A DNA stretch of 64,000 nucleotides from contig NZ_JAULRT010000059.1 of the NCBI RefSeq assembly GCF_030518215.1, forward strand, positions 1-64,000. Direction: 5' to 3'. Position 1 is the stretch's first letter. The number at the start of each line of letters is the position of its first letter. The notes under the pieces were generated by a model that worked only from the letters and a program-made list of their open reading frames with translations, made no database searches and was not told the origin of the DNA. The position numbers were made by a program, and so were the translations under genes. The DNA comes from Gilvimarinus algae. GTDB taxonomy: Bacteria; Pseudomonadota; Gammaproteobacteria; Pseudomonadales; Cellvibrionaceae. Below are positions 7,565 through 15,855 of this stretch, piece by piece.

Positions 7565-9112
7565 TCAAATGCCCTCTCGCTGCGGATGTGAACGGCCGGG
7601 TGCGCTGAGTAGGTTGAGTGCATGCAGGTAGGCTTTGGCAGAGGCAACCACTATGTCGGTATCCGCCCCCACACCGTTGACGATATGGCCGTCTTTTTCC
7701 AGGCGCACGGTGACATCGCCCTGAGAGTCTGTGCCCTGCGTGATGGCATTGACCGAATAGAGCTTCAGGGTTGCGCCGCTATTAACCGCGCTTTCGATGG
7801 CTTTATAGGTTGCATCCACCGGGCCACTGCCCGTCGCAGAGCAGGTGTGACGGCGACCGTCGATGCCGAGCTCGAGCGTGGCTGAGGGGGCCTGTCCGGT
7901 ACGACATAGAATTTCCATGGTGCCCAGCTCGTAGACTTCGGGAGCTTCGTGCGCGACCACATCGCTGACCAGCGCCTGCAGGTCTTCGTCGAAGATTTCA
8001 TGTTTTTTATCAGCGAGGTCTTTAAACCGTTCGAAGGCAGCGTTGAGACTTTCTGGGGAGTCGAAGGTGATGCCCAGAGCTTCAAACCGCGCCTTCACCG
8101 CCGCTCTGCCGGAGTGCTTACCCAGCACCAGCTTGTTGGTGTGCCAGCCGACATCCTCGGCGCGCATAATCTCGTAGGTCTCGCGGTGTTTGAGCACGCC
8201 GTCTTGGTGAATGCCGGATTCGTGAGCAAAGGCGTTGGCCCCGACAATAGCCTTATTGGGCTGCACCGGAAACCCGGTGATGCTGGAGACCAGTCGCGAG
8301 GTGGGGACAATGTGCGAGGCATCAATGCCCGTTTGCACCGGGAATACGTCCTGGCGCGTGCTCACTGCCATAACAATTTCTTCCAGAGCCGCGTTGCCGG
8401 CGCGCTCACCCAGGCCGTTAATGGTGCACTCCACCTGACGGGCGCCGTGCATGACCGCGGACAGTGAGTTTGCCACAGCAAGGCCCAGGTCATTGTGGCA
8501 GTGCGTCGAAAAAATAGCTCTGTCGGCATTGGGAATAGCGTTGATCAGCCGGCCGAAGAGAGCTCCGTACTCGCCGGGTTCGCCGTAGCCCACGGTGTCA
8601 GGCAGGTTGATGGTACCGGCACCGGCCTCAATGACGGCCTCAATGATTTTGCACATGAAGTCGAACTCGCTGCGGCTGGCATCTTCCAGCGAGAACTCCA
8701 CATCGTCAGTATAATTTCGCGCCAGCTTTACCGCTGCTACCGCCTGCTCCAGCACTCTAGGGGGCTCCATCTTCAGTTTGTACTGCATGTGGATGGGGCT
8801 GGTGGCGATAAAGGTGTGAATGCGACCCCGGTTAGCGGGTTTGATCGCCTCGGCGGCTCTTTCTATGTCGCCGGGAACGGCTCGGGCCAGGGAACAAATA
8901 GTGCTGTCTTTGACGGCTTTGGCGATGGCTTGAATGGACTCAAAATCCCCTTTGCTGGCAATGGCAAAGCCGGCCTCGATAATGTCGACCCGCATTTTCT
9001 CCAGCATCTTGGCGATGCGGATTTTCTCGTCCCGGGTCATAGAGGCGCCGGGGCTTTGCTCACCGTCGCGCAAAGTGGTATCAAAAATATAAAGCTTGTC
9101 TTTGTCTGTCAT
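7565..9112 (-). CDS. leuA: 2-Isopropylmalate synthase LeuA
   Basis: Condenses acetyl-CoA and 2-oxoisovalerate, the first committed step of leucine synthesis. The TIM barrel begins with [16 protein letters not shown] (metal and substrate site), then [23 protein letters not shown] with the metal-binding HCHND, and [14 protein letters not shown] linker with [18 protein letters not shown] follows, and the C-terminal LeuA dimer domain (from about 390) is the leucine feedback site. It is 515 residues, the usual length of the long bacterial form. It heads the minus-strand run leuA-holD-rimI-regB-regA. A TATACT -10-like element lies on the minus strand at 9172-9177. Confidence 0.96.
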   Translation of the reverse strand: MTDKDKLYIFDTTLRDGEQSPGASMTRDEKIRIAKMLEKMRVDIIEAGFAIASKGDFESIQAIAKAVKDSTICSLARAVPGDIERAAEAIKPANRGRIHTFIATSPIHMQYKLKMEPPRVLEQAVAAVKLARNYTDDVEFSLEDASRSEFDFMCKIIEAVIEAGAGTINLPDTVGYGEPGEYGALFGRLINAIPNADRAIFSTHCHNDLGLAVANSLSAVMHGARQVECTINGLGERAGNAALEEIVMAVSTRQDVFPVQTGIDASHIVPTSRLVSSITGFPVQPNKAIVGANAFAHESGIHQDGVLKHRETYEIMRAEDVGWHTNKLVLGKHSGRAAVKARFEALGITFDSPESLNAAFERFKDLADKKHEIFDEDLQALVSDVVAHEAPEVYELGTMEILCRTGQAPSATLELGIDGRRHTCSATGSGPVDATYKAIESAVNSGATLKLYSVNAITQGTDSQGDVTVRLEKDGHIVNGVGADTDIVVASAKAYLHALNLLSAPGRSHPQREGI

Positions 9113-9254
9113 GGTCTTGCTCAGGGAGTAAAGCGCCCACTGAGTGAATAGGCGGTTAAGGGTAAAGCGATAGTATAAAGTTTAGCGCTCCAAGAGGACA
9201 CACCCACAGGTGCATTTGCCGGGCTGAGCCCTGTCCGCTCCCGAGTGGCCCATC

Positions 9255-9263
9255 TGGTATAAT
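9255..9263 (+). promoter_or_regulatory. Extended -10 promoter for the MATE gene
   Basis: TGG-TATAAT at 9255-9263 is an extended -10 with a perfect hexamer; no good -35 is visible. A transcript starting near 9270 would leave too short a leader for the upstream ATG at 9278, which favours the ATG at 9311. Confidence 0.5.
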
Positions 9264-9310
9264 GCGGACCCCGCCGTATGGCGCCATCCACCCGCACAAA
9301 GGTTGTGTTC

Positions 9311-10672
9311 ATGCCTCCCATGCAGGCGACAATGACAGAAGGGCACGTGCCGGCCCAATTGCGAGTTTTGGCGCTGCCCATGGTGTGGGGGCTGATGGCG
9401 ACCATGTCCTTCAATGTGGTGGACACCTTCTTCGTCGCGCAGCTTGGCAATACAGCGCTTGCGGCCATGAGTTTTACTTTCCCTGTGGTTATGGTGTTAA
9501 CCAGCATTGGTATTGGCCTGGGGGCGGGGACTTCCTCAGCGGTAGCGCGAGGCATTGGCGCCGGCGACTCTCAACGGGCTCGCCGTCTGGCGACCGACTC
9601 GGTGACGCTGACACTGTTGATCTCGGTGACCGTTTGCCTGATCGGCTGGTTCACGATTGACCCTTTGTTTACGCTGCTCGGGGCATCCCGTGAGCTGATC
9701 CCGCTCATTCACGAGTACATGAGCATTTGGTACTTCAGTGCCCCTTGTCTGCTGGTGCCTATGGTCGCGCTGGCGTCCCTGAGGGCCATGGGTATGAGCC
9801 AGGTGCAGGGCACTTTGATGAGTGTTGCGGCTGTGTTTAATGCTCTACTCGATCCAGTGCTGATTTTTGGCCTTCTGGGGGCGCCCGAGTTGGGGTTGGC
9901 TGGCGCCGCCTGGGCAACGCTGATTACCCGCGGTCTTACCCTCTTGGTGGCTCTGTATATTTTAAAAGCCAGGGTCGGGTTATTGGTGAGCCCGTTGGCG
10001 CCCCTGCGGCGTATTTGGCGCTCTTGGCAGGCGATTGTTCATGTTGGCCTGCCCGCCATGGCGTCCAATGTGATTATTCCGCTGGCCAGTGGCATCGTGG
10101 TCATGATGGTTGCCAGCTACGGCAATGACGCGGTGGCGGGGCTGGGTGTGGCCGTGAGGATCGAGCCGCTCGCCTTGATCGCCTTCTACGCGCTTTCAGG
10201 CGTGATTGGCCCGTTTTTTGGTCAGAACCACAGCGCCTGTTTATACCCCCGCCTGCACGAAGCGGTGCGCGTAATTGCTGTCTTTTGCCTCGGATTCGGT
10301 GTCATTCTAACGCTGATCATGTGGCTCTTTGCTGAATCCATCGCCGGGGTGTTCAGTGAGCATGCGGAGGTGGTCGCCGTTGCGGTCCGCTACTTGAGTA
10401 TTGTGCCCCTAAGCTATGGTGCGTATGGCCTGGTAATGTCAGTGAACGCGGCGTTTAATGGCTTGGGACGACCATTACCGGCCATGTTGTTGTCCGTCAG
10501 CCGGGTGCTACTGGTGTTTTTGCCTCTGGCCTGGGGCTTTCAGTGGTTCTGGGGGCTCGACGGTTTGTTTGCCGCCACAGCACTGACCAATCTGGTTGTG
10601 GGGGGGTGGGCTTGGTGGTGGCTTCGCAGGCAGGTCGCCGCCAGCGAGCTTGGAGACTCGCCAGCCCCATAG
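9311..10672 (+). CDS. MATE family multidrug/sodium antiporter
   Basis: Inner-membrane exporter of the multidrug and toxic compound extrusion family, with about twelve hydrophobic segments arranged as two six-helix halves. The N-terminal half has the family signature PMVWGLMATMSFNVVDTFF and an ALAAMSFTFPV segment; the second half starts near GLPAMASNVIIPLA. MATE proteins expel cationic drugs or metabolites in exchange for sodium or protons; substrate is not predictable. The ATG at 9311 has AAAGG eight bases upstream; an upstream ATG at 9278 would add 11 residues. It is divergent from leuA and only 33 bases ahead of cysC. Confidence 0.88.
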   Translation: MPPMQATMTEGHVPAQLRVLALPMVWGLMATMSFNVVDTFFVAQLGNTALAAMSFTFPVVMVLTSIGIGLGAGTSSAVARGIGAGDSQRARRLATDSVTLTLLISVTVCLIGWFTIDPLFTLLGASRELIPLIHEYMSIWYFSAPCLLVPMVALASLRAMGMSQVQGTLMSVAAVFNALLDPVLIFGLLGAPELGLAGAAWATLITRGLTLLVALYILKARVGLLVSPLAPLRRIWRSWQAIVHVGLPAMASNVIIPLASGIVVMMVASYGNDAVAGLGVAVRIEPLALIAFYALSGVIGPFFGQNHSACLYPRLHEAVRVIAVFCLGFGVILTLIMWLFAESIAGVFSEHAEVVAVAVRYLSIVPLSYGAYGLVMSVNAAFNGLGRPLPAMLLSVSRVLLVFLPLAWGFQWFWGLDGLFAATALTNLVVGGWAWWWLRRQVAASELGDSPAP

Positions 10673-10705
10673 GGTACAATGCCCGCTGAGACGGAGACAG
10701 ACGCA

Positions 10706-11323
10706 ATGAGCAAATCCCCTTACGAGTTAAAAGACATTGACCTTCCTTCCAATGCGGTGTGGCACCGCTGCACGGTCAGCAGCGCTGACAGGGCGGAGCT
10801 TATGCAGCAGACGCCGCGGTGTATCTGGTTGACTGGCTTGTCCGGTGCGGGTAAGTCGACCATTGCAAATGCTCTGGATGCGACGCTCCATGCCAATGGC
10901 ATCAAGTCCTTTCTGCTGGATGGCGATAATGTGCGTCACGGTTTGAACAAGGACCTTGGAATGACCGAATCCGACCGCGCGGAAAATATTCGCCGGGTCG
11001 GTGAAGTAGCGAAGTTAATGGTGGACGCCGGTTTGGTGGTGATTTGCGCATTCATTTCACCCTACAAGCGCGACCGGCAAATGGTGCGCTCTGTGTTTGA
11101 TCACGGCCAGTTTATCGAGGCTTATCTGGACACGCCCTTGTCGGTTTGCGAAAACCGCGACCCCAAGGGGCTCTATAAAAAAGCACGCGCCGGAATGATC
11201 AAGCAGTTCACAGGTATCAGTGACCCCTATGAAGTACCTGAGAACCCTGAAGTGGTTCTCGATACCAGCAAAAACTCCGTGGCAGAGAGCGTGAAAGTAA
11301 TATTGGGCGCACTGTCGCACTGA
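10706..11323 (+). CDS. cysC: Adenylylsulfate kinase CysC
   Basis: Phosphorylates adenosine 5'-phosphosulfate to PAPS, the sulfate donor for reduction or sulfation. A P-loop GLSGAGKST spans residues 44-52, followed by [14 protein letters not shown], the conserved APS-binding region, and FISPYKRDR. At 205 residues it is a stand-alone kinase not fused to CysN. The ATG at 10706 has GGAG nine bases upstream; an in-frame ATG at 10679 would overlap the end region of the exporter leader and lacks homology. It is followed at once by cysQ, so PAPS formation and removal of its by-product PAP are paired. Confidence 0.95.
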   Translation: MSKSPYELKDIDLPSNAVWHRCTVSSADRAELMQQTPRCIWLTGLSGAGKSTIANALDATLHANGIKSFLLDGDNVRHGLNKDLGMTESDRAENIRRVGEVAKLMVDAGLVVICAFISPYKRDRQMVRSVFDHGQFIEAYLDTPLSVCENRDPKGLYKKARAGMIKQFTGISDPYEVPENPEVVLDTSKNSVAESVKVILGALSH

Positions 11324-11343
11324 CAGGAACCGTGAGACTTATA

Positions 11344-12138
11344 ATGAGTGATAAGACTATTCCCCACCGCGAGGTCGTTGAGGTCGCACGCCAGGCCGGC
11401 GACCGAATCATGGATATCTATCAGCGTGACTTTGCCGTTGAGGAAAAAGCCGATAGAAGTCCGCTGACTGAGGCGGATCTGGCGGCCCACCAGCACATTC
11501 AACAATCCCTCTCAGCACTGACCCCTCATATACCGATTTTGTCCGAGGAAAGCGGTGGTATCGACTGGGAGACTCGACGTCACTGGAGCGAATACTGGCT
11601 GGTCGACCCACTGGATGGCACTAAGGAGTTCATCAAAAAAAACGGTGAATTTACGGTAAACATTGCCCTTGTCAAAAACGGGCAGCCCATATGGGGCGTG
11701 GTTTTGGCGCCGGCGCTTGGCTGGGCTTACTTCGGCGGAACGGCCGTGGGCGGCAGCGTTAAGCAAGCTGCCGGAGTTGAGCAGGCCATAAGTGTGGCCG
11801 TTTTGCCAAAGAGCAAAAATGGCTGGTGCATCATTGGCAGCCGGTCGCACCAAAGTGATGCTTTCTCCGCCTTCATCAGCCAGTTCGATCAGCCCGAAAT
11901 CACCGCCATGGGAAGCTCACTGAAGATCTGTTTGATCGCCGAAGGCCGCGCTCATCTGTATCCGAGACTGGGGCCTACCTGCGAGTGGGACACCGCCGCT
12001 GCTCACGCTGTGCTAAACGGCGCGGGCGGTAAAATTGTCAGCGCTGACGATCACCGGGTGCTCAGGTACAACGCTCAGGAGAGCTTGCTTAACCCCTTCT
12101 TTATCGCCGCTCCGCGCGATTACGCTCCGGCTGACTGA
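11344..12138 (+). CDS. cysQ: 3'(2'),5'-bisphosphate nucleotidase CysQ
   Basis: Dephosphorylates PAP (adenosine 3',5'-bisphosphate), the inhibitory by-product of PAPS use, to AMP. It is an inositol-monophosphatase-fold Mg enzyme: PLTEADLAAH, LSEESG with metal-binding Glu, the signature WLVDPLDGTKEFI, and WDTAAAHAVLNGAGG near the C-terminus. The ATG at 11344 gives 264 residues; a GTG at 11332 would add four. It lies 20 bases after cysC, clearly one operon. The pairing points to sulfate assimilation or sulfated polymer synthesis. Confidence 0.94.
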   Translation: MSDKTIPHREVVEVARQAGDRIMDIYQRDFAVEEKADRSPLTEADLAAHQHIQQSLSALTPHIPILSEESGGIDWETRRHWSEYWLVDPLDGTKEFIKKNGEFTVNIALVKNGQPIWGVVLAPALGWAYFGGTAVGGSVKQAAGVEQAISVAVLPKSKNGWCIIGSRSHQSDAFSAFISQFDQPEITAMGSSLKICLIAEGRAHLYPRLGPTCEWDTAAAHAVLNGAGGKIVSADDHRVLRYNAQESLLNPFFIAAPRDYAPAD

Positions 12139-12293
12139 TTAGGCCGCCTAAAGGTGCTCGCTTAGGGCGGAGGGCTAAGCTCTCCGTCAATCTGACTTTT
12201 CCGGCAGCTCTGCTTTTTCCTATTTGTCGTGGCGCGTTTTGCATTACGTAAAACCTGGTCTACGCTTTTGGTGTACAAGACCATTACGGCAAT
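12139..12293. other. Intergenic segment before the chemosensory operon
   Basis: A 7-bp stem with a 3-base loop (ggagggc/gctctcc, about 12170-12186) could end the cysC-cysQ transcript, although no strong T-run follows. I found no clear sigma-28 (FliA) or sigma-70 consensus upstream of the first chemotaxis gene, so the operon promoter is not assigned. Confidence 0.35.
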
Positions 12294-13487
12294 ATGGATA
12301 TGAGCCCAAGCCTCAAGCCCTACACACCATTATTTATAGCCCTTTTGCTGCTGATTTTGTTGATTTCGGCGTCAGCATCCTATTGGGTGAATCCCTATGT
12401 GGGGTTGATTCTGGCCTTGGGGGCGACGACCTTTCTGCATACCTGGTCGGCCAAAATGGCTCGCCTCGCCGGCACTAGCCGCTCAGCAATGCTGGAGGCC
12501 GAGCAGCAGGAGAAGCGGGAGCGCTTTAAACAGTTGATGGGGCAGCTAGGCCAGTTGCTTGAGCGGGAGCACACCTTTCTTCATTCCCAGCTTTTGGATA
12601 TGAACGGTGTCCAGCAAGATGCCGTCGAGACGCTTGAGCGTGCGTTTTCCAATATTCAGTCGCTGCTGCGCAGCCAGCAAGAGAACATTGGCCACATACT
12701 CGCGTTTGAGGAAGACGATGCCCAAATGAGTATGGAGCAATTTGCGCACGACACCTCAGGTATGCTAGACAGCTTTGTCAAAACCACAGTGACGATCAGT
12801 ACCGAAACCATGGAGCTGGTGGACAAGGTCAGCGCCATTGATCAGAAAATGCCTCAGGTGATGAAAGCCTTAAAGGAAATTGACTCCATCGCTGAGCAAA
12901 CCAATCTACTGGCGTTAAATGCGGCTATAGAAGCGGCCAGAGCCGGTGAGGCCGGGCGCGGTTTTGCCGTTGTAGCGGATGAAGTTCGCGCGCTGTCAAA
13001 TCGCTCCACGGGGTTCAGTAACGATATTCAGTCGCAGTTAAATCAGATTGACGCCGCCATCAAGGCACTTAACAAACAAATTGGCAGTGTCGCCGCCACG
13101 GATATGACCTATATCTTAAAAGCCAAATCAGAAGTGGAGGCCGCCATCAATCACCTTGCGAAAAAAGCTGAAAGTGACAAGGTAACAACAGTACAAATTG
13201 ACGAAATTGCGTCCTCCTTGGTCGATGCATCCAACACTGCCGTTCGTGGGTTGCAATTCGGTGATATCAGTCGGCAAGCCATTGAGTATCAACAGGAGCG
13301 ATTGCGGTTGCTGGAGCCTCTAGTAAGTGTTTTGCAATCGCTATCAGCCGAAAGAGGGGCCATCGAAGGCTCCACACTCGAGCTTGTCGAGAAGGCGGTT
13401 GTTAGCGCCGAGAATTCGATTTCGCAGTATAGGCATAACCCGGTAAGCGCAACATCTATGGGGCGTGGCGAAGTTGAGCTATTTTAA
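12294..13487 (+). CDS. Short membrane MCP-like protein with CheZ-like C-terminal motif
   Basis: Two hydrophobic helices (about 11-32 and 36-51) form a membrane hairpin with essentially no periplasmic sensor. A coiled coil and a compact chemoreceptor signalling hairpin follow ([34 protein letters not shown], about 198-232). After the return helix comes [19 protein letters not shown], where Asp324 and Gln328 have the D-x-x-x-Q spacing of the CheZ active site (DLTGQ). The protein ends in GEVELF, near-identical to the end of CheD. It opens the operon nine bases before the STAS gene. The signalling domain identity is firm; phosphatase activity is inference. Confidence 0.8.
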   Translation: MDMSPSLKPYTPLFIALLLLILLISASASYWVNPYVGLILALGATTFLHTWSAKMARLAGTSRSAMLEAEQQEKRERFKQLMGQLGQLLEREHTFLHSQLLDMNGVQQDAVETLERAFSNIQSLLRSQQENIGHILAFEEDDAQMSMEQFAHDTSGMLDSFVKTTVTISTETMELVDKVSAIDQKMPQVMKALKEIDSIAEQTNLLALNAAIEAARAGEAGRGFAVVADEVRALSNRSTGFSNDIQSQLNQIDAAIKALNKQIGSVAATDMTYILKAKSEVEAAINHLAKKAESDKVTTVQIDEIASSLVDASNTAVRGLQFGDISRQAIEYQQERLRLLEPLVSVLQSLSAERGAIEGSTLELVEKAVVSAENSISQYRHNPVSATSMGRGEVELF

Positions 13488-13496
13488 GGTGAGAGC

Positions 13497-13778
13497 ATGA
13501 GTACTTTTCAAGTAAAGCTACCCGGGCGATTTGACTTTAGCTTTCACGGGAGCTTTAGCGAGCAGAGCAAGGCTGGGCTGGAAAACGATAGCTACAAGCT
13601 TCTGGTATTGGACTTTGCGAGCGTTGCCTACTTAGACAGTTCCGCGCTAGGAATGATAATAATGTTGCAGAAAAAATGTAACAAGTCGGGGAAATCACTA
13701 AAAATTATTAATGCCCACGGAACGGCAGATGCGTTACTGAGGTTGGCAAACATTGATCAAATGGTCGTCATTGAGTAG
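13497..13778 (+). CDS. STAS-domain anti-anti-sigma-type protein (CrsA/HsbA-like)
   Basis: A 93-residue single STAS domain. The motif YLDSSALGMIIML (residues 45-57) carries the Ser48/Ser49 pair that is phosphorylated in anti-anti-sigma factors. In partner switching such a protein binds or releases an anti-sigma partner according to its phosphorylation. The next gene encodes a protein with both a PP2C phosphatase and a HATPase kinase module, its expected partner. Within a CheY-CheA-type cluster this matches Shewanella CrsA and Pseudomonas HsbA. The final target (RpoS, FlgM or other) cannot be read here. Confidence 0.85.
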   Translation: MSTFQVKLPGRFDFSFHGSFSEQSKAGLENDSYKLLVLDFASVAYLDSSALGMIIMLQKKCNKSGKSLKIINAHGTADALLRLANIDQMVVIE

Positions 13779-13783
13779 CGATT

Positions 13784-15472
13784 ATGTACCGCTTGCAAAA
13801 ACCTGAATATCGCATACTTGTGATTGACGACGATGAGATGCTTCTGGCTCTGTTCGAAGACGTGCTCCGAGAAAATGGCTTTCTGGTGACAACCTGCGCT
13901 TGTGTGGATGAGGCAGAAAAAGCCCTATTCTCTACCGACAAATTTGATTTAATTGTATTGGATCAATACTTGGATGATGGGTTGGGAACCGATTTTTTGC
14001 GTATAAAACAAGATTACACTCATCTTAAAGCTATTCCGGTTCTTATGGTTGGCGTTGACGATGACGTTGAACTTCTAGAGGAGTGTTTTGATCTGGGGGT
14101 GGCTGACTACATTGTTAAACCCGTCCACTGGAACCTTCTCGTTCTCAAAGTTGAAAGATTGCTGAACGAGCAGCGGATGGCTAGAGAGCTTGAAAACAAT
14201 AACTCTCGTCTGGAAAAGTTGATACATAGCACAGATCAAGATCAAGAGATGGCCCATTTTGTGTATGAGCACCTTCAGCAGCGCTATCACCAGCAGTTGC
14301 CTGGAGTGAAATTCAAAATCATTCCTCACTCGGTCTTCTCTGGAGATATCGTGCTGACTGTTCAATCTCCAAACGGTAATACTCTGGCAATCGTAGCGGA
14401 TGCCACAGGCCATGGATTGGCAGCCGCGTTGTCAATGATTCCTGTTATCCCCACTTTTGCCAGTATGGCGAGAAAAGGCATTACGCTTCCCCTTATTGTA
14501 CAGGAGTTAAATCAAAAGCTACTGCTGGAAGTCCCGGATAATAGGTTTGTAGCCGCAATATTGGTTGAGTTGGATGTTCATAGGCGATGTTTGAGGGTTT
14601 GGAATGGTGGTATGCCGAATGCATATTGGATTCCTGATGGCGATCATAGACCTATAAAATTTCCCTCAGTTCATATGCCTCTTGGCGTTTTGGAGGTTGA
14701 GGATTTCAGCTCTGCAGGCGAGGTTCTTAGAGATATAGGCGCTGGAGAGTTGTTGTTAATGAGTGATGGGTTGACGGATTTATTGCACCCCGAGCTAGAA
14801 AAATCCTTGAGCTCAATAGAGTCTGTCTTAAACAGTTCTAACGTTGGTGATCGCTTTGATGACATTCTCGGGCTGGTTGAGGCTGCGCCCGCCGAGCCTC
14901 ATGACGATGTCAGTATATTCTCTCTCATATTTGATCCGGAAAGATCGTATCCTTTCATTGAGGATGTACAGAACTTGGCAGGCATATCCCCTTTTGAGTT
15001 CACAGTTAGTCAAAAGGGTGAAAACCTCAAAAACAATTCTTTGATTGGATCTGTCGTAACGCTTCTTGCGAATGCAAATCTTCCACCTGACAAGCAACAG
15101 GTGGTTTTTACAGTTCTAACAGAGCTGGTTACCAACAGCCTGGATCATGGGTTGCTGAAGTTAAGCTCAAACTTGAAAGAAAAGCCTGAAAATTTTGACT
15201 TATACATACTAGAGCGAGACAGGGCCCTAAAAGGTGTGACGGATCGCGATAAAATTCAAGTCAACGTTGTTCTTGAGTCGCACAAACTAACAATTACTGT
15301 GAAGGATACAGGGCCTGGCTATAGCGTCCATCAAACTGATGTGAGCAATGAGAAATTGTCAGGTCGTGGGATTATGCTAATTGAAAAGCTTGTGGACAAG
15401 TTTTCGGTAACGCCTCCTGGAAATGAAGCCAAAGCCGAGATTATTCTGAATAGAAAACAGGAGCTAAAATGA
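13784..15472 (+). CDS. REC-PP2C-HATPase partner-switch regulator (CrsR/HsbR-like)
   Basis: A 562-residue three-domain regulator. Residues 1-125 are a receiver with acidic pocket DDD at 15-17, phosphoacceptor Asp60 and Lys in VKPVH. After a coiled linker, a SpoIIE-type PP2C phosphatase (about 175-395) shows VADATGHGLAAALSM and LMSDGLTDLL. The C-terminal HATPase_c domain (about 410-560) has the N-box ELVTNSLDHG, VKDTGPGY and GRGIMLIEKL, as in anti-sigma serine kinases. Input via phosphorylation, probably from the CheA encoded downstream, would switch the balance of STAS phosphorylation. It overlaps cheY by ATGA. Layout equals HsbR/CrsR. Confidence 0.88.
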   Translation: MYRLQKPEYRILVIDDDEMLLALFEDVLRENGFLVTTCACVDEAEKALFSTDKFDLIVLDQYLDDGLGTDFLRIKQDYTHLKAIPVLMVGVDDDVELLEECFDLGVADYIVKPVHWNLLVLKVERLLNEQRMARELENNNSRLEKLIHSTDQDQEMAHFVYEHLQQRYHQQLPGVKFKIIPHSVFSGDIVLTVQSPNGNTLAIVADATGHGLAAALSMIPVIPTFASMARKGITLPLIVQELNQKLLLEVPDNRFVAAILVELDVHRRCLRVWNGGMPNAYWIPDGDHRPIKFPSVHMPLGVLEVEDFSSAGEVLRDIGAGELLLMSDGLTDLLHPELEKSLSSIESVLNSSNVGDRFDDILGLVEAAPAEPHDDVSIFSLIFDPERSYPFIEDVQNLAGISPFEFTVSQKGENLKNNSLIGSVVTLLANANLPPDKQQVVFTVLTELVTNSLDHGLLKLSSNLKEKPENFDLYILERDRALKGVTDRDKIQVNVVLESHKLTITVKDTGPGYSVHQTDVSNEKLSGRGIMLIEKLVDKFSVTPPGNEAKAEIILNRKQELK

Positions 15473-15834
15473 GCAAGCATGTACTGGTTGTCGATGACTC
15501 AGCATCCATTCGGCAAATGGTTGAGTTTACCTTAAAAGGGGCCGGCTATTCTGTGACCGCCGCTAGGGACGGCGAGGAGGCGCTGTCTCTATGTAAAAGT
15601 AACACCTATGACTGTGTGCTGACTGATCAAAACATGCCCAAAATGGACGGCATTACTCTGATTAAGTCCTTAAGAACTTTACCTGCCTACTCACGCAAAC
15701 CAATTCTTGTGCTAACGACAGAGGCGGGCGACGCCATGAAGGCACAAGGGAGGGCAGCTGGTGCTACAGGATGGATGGTCAAGCCGTTCGATCCGAAAAG
15801 CCTATTGGATGTGGCTGCCAAGGTAATGGCCTAA
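15469..15834 (+). CDS. cheY: CheY-type single-domain response regulator
   Basis: A 121-residue receiver-only protein: acidic pocket VVDDSAS, phosphoacceptor Asp53 in LTDQNMPKMDG, Thr in VLTTEAG and Lys in VKPFDP. It accepts phosphate from CheA and relays it. In F7-type clusters the CheY equivalent does not necessarily act on flagella. The start overlaps the preceding stop by four bases. Confidence 0.93.
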   Translation: MSKHVLVVDDSASIRQMVEFTLKGAGYSVTAARDGEEALSLCKSNTYDCVLTDQNMPKMDGITLIKSLRTLPAYSRKPILVLTTEAGDAMKAQGRAAGATGWMVKPFDPKSLLDVAAKVMA

Positions 15835-15855
15835 CGCTAAGTTCGGAGAGGCGCT

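Noticed and set aside
9121-9555. 144-residue minus-strand frame between leuA and the exporter
   Set aside because: Overlaps the start of the MATE gene antisense and crosses its promoter; low-complexity Thr/Ala composition.
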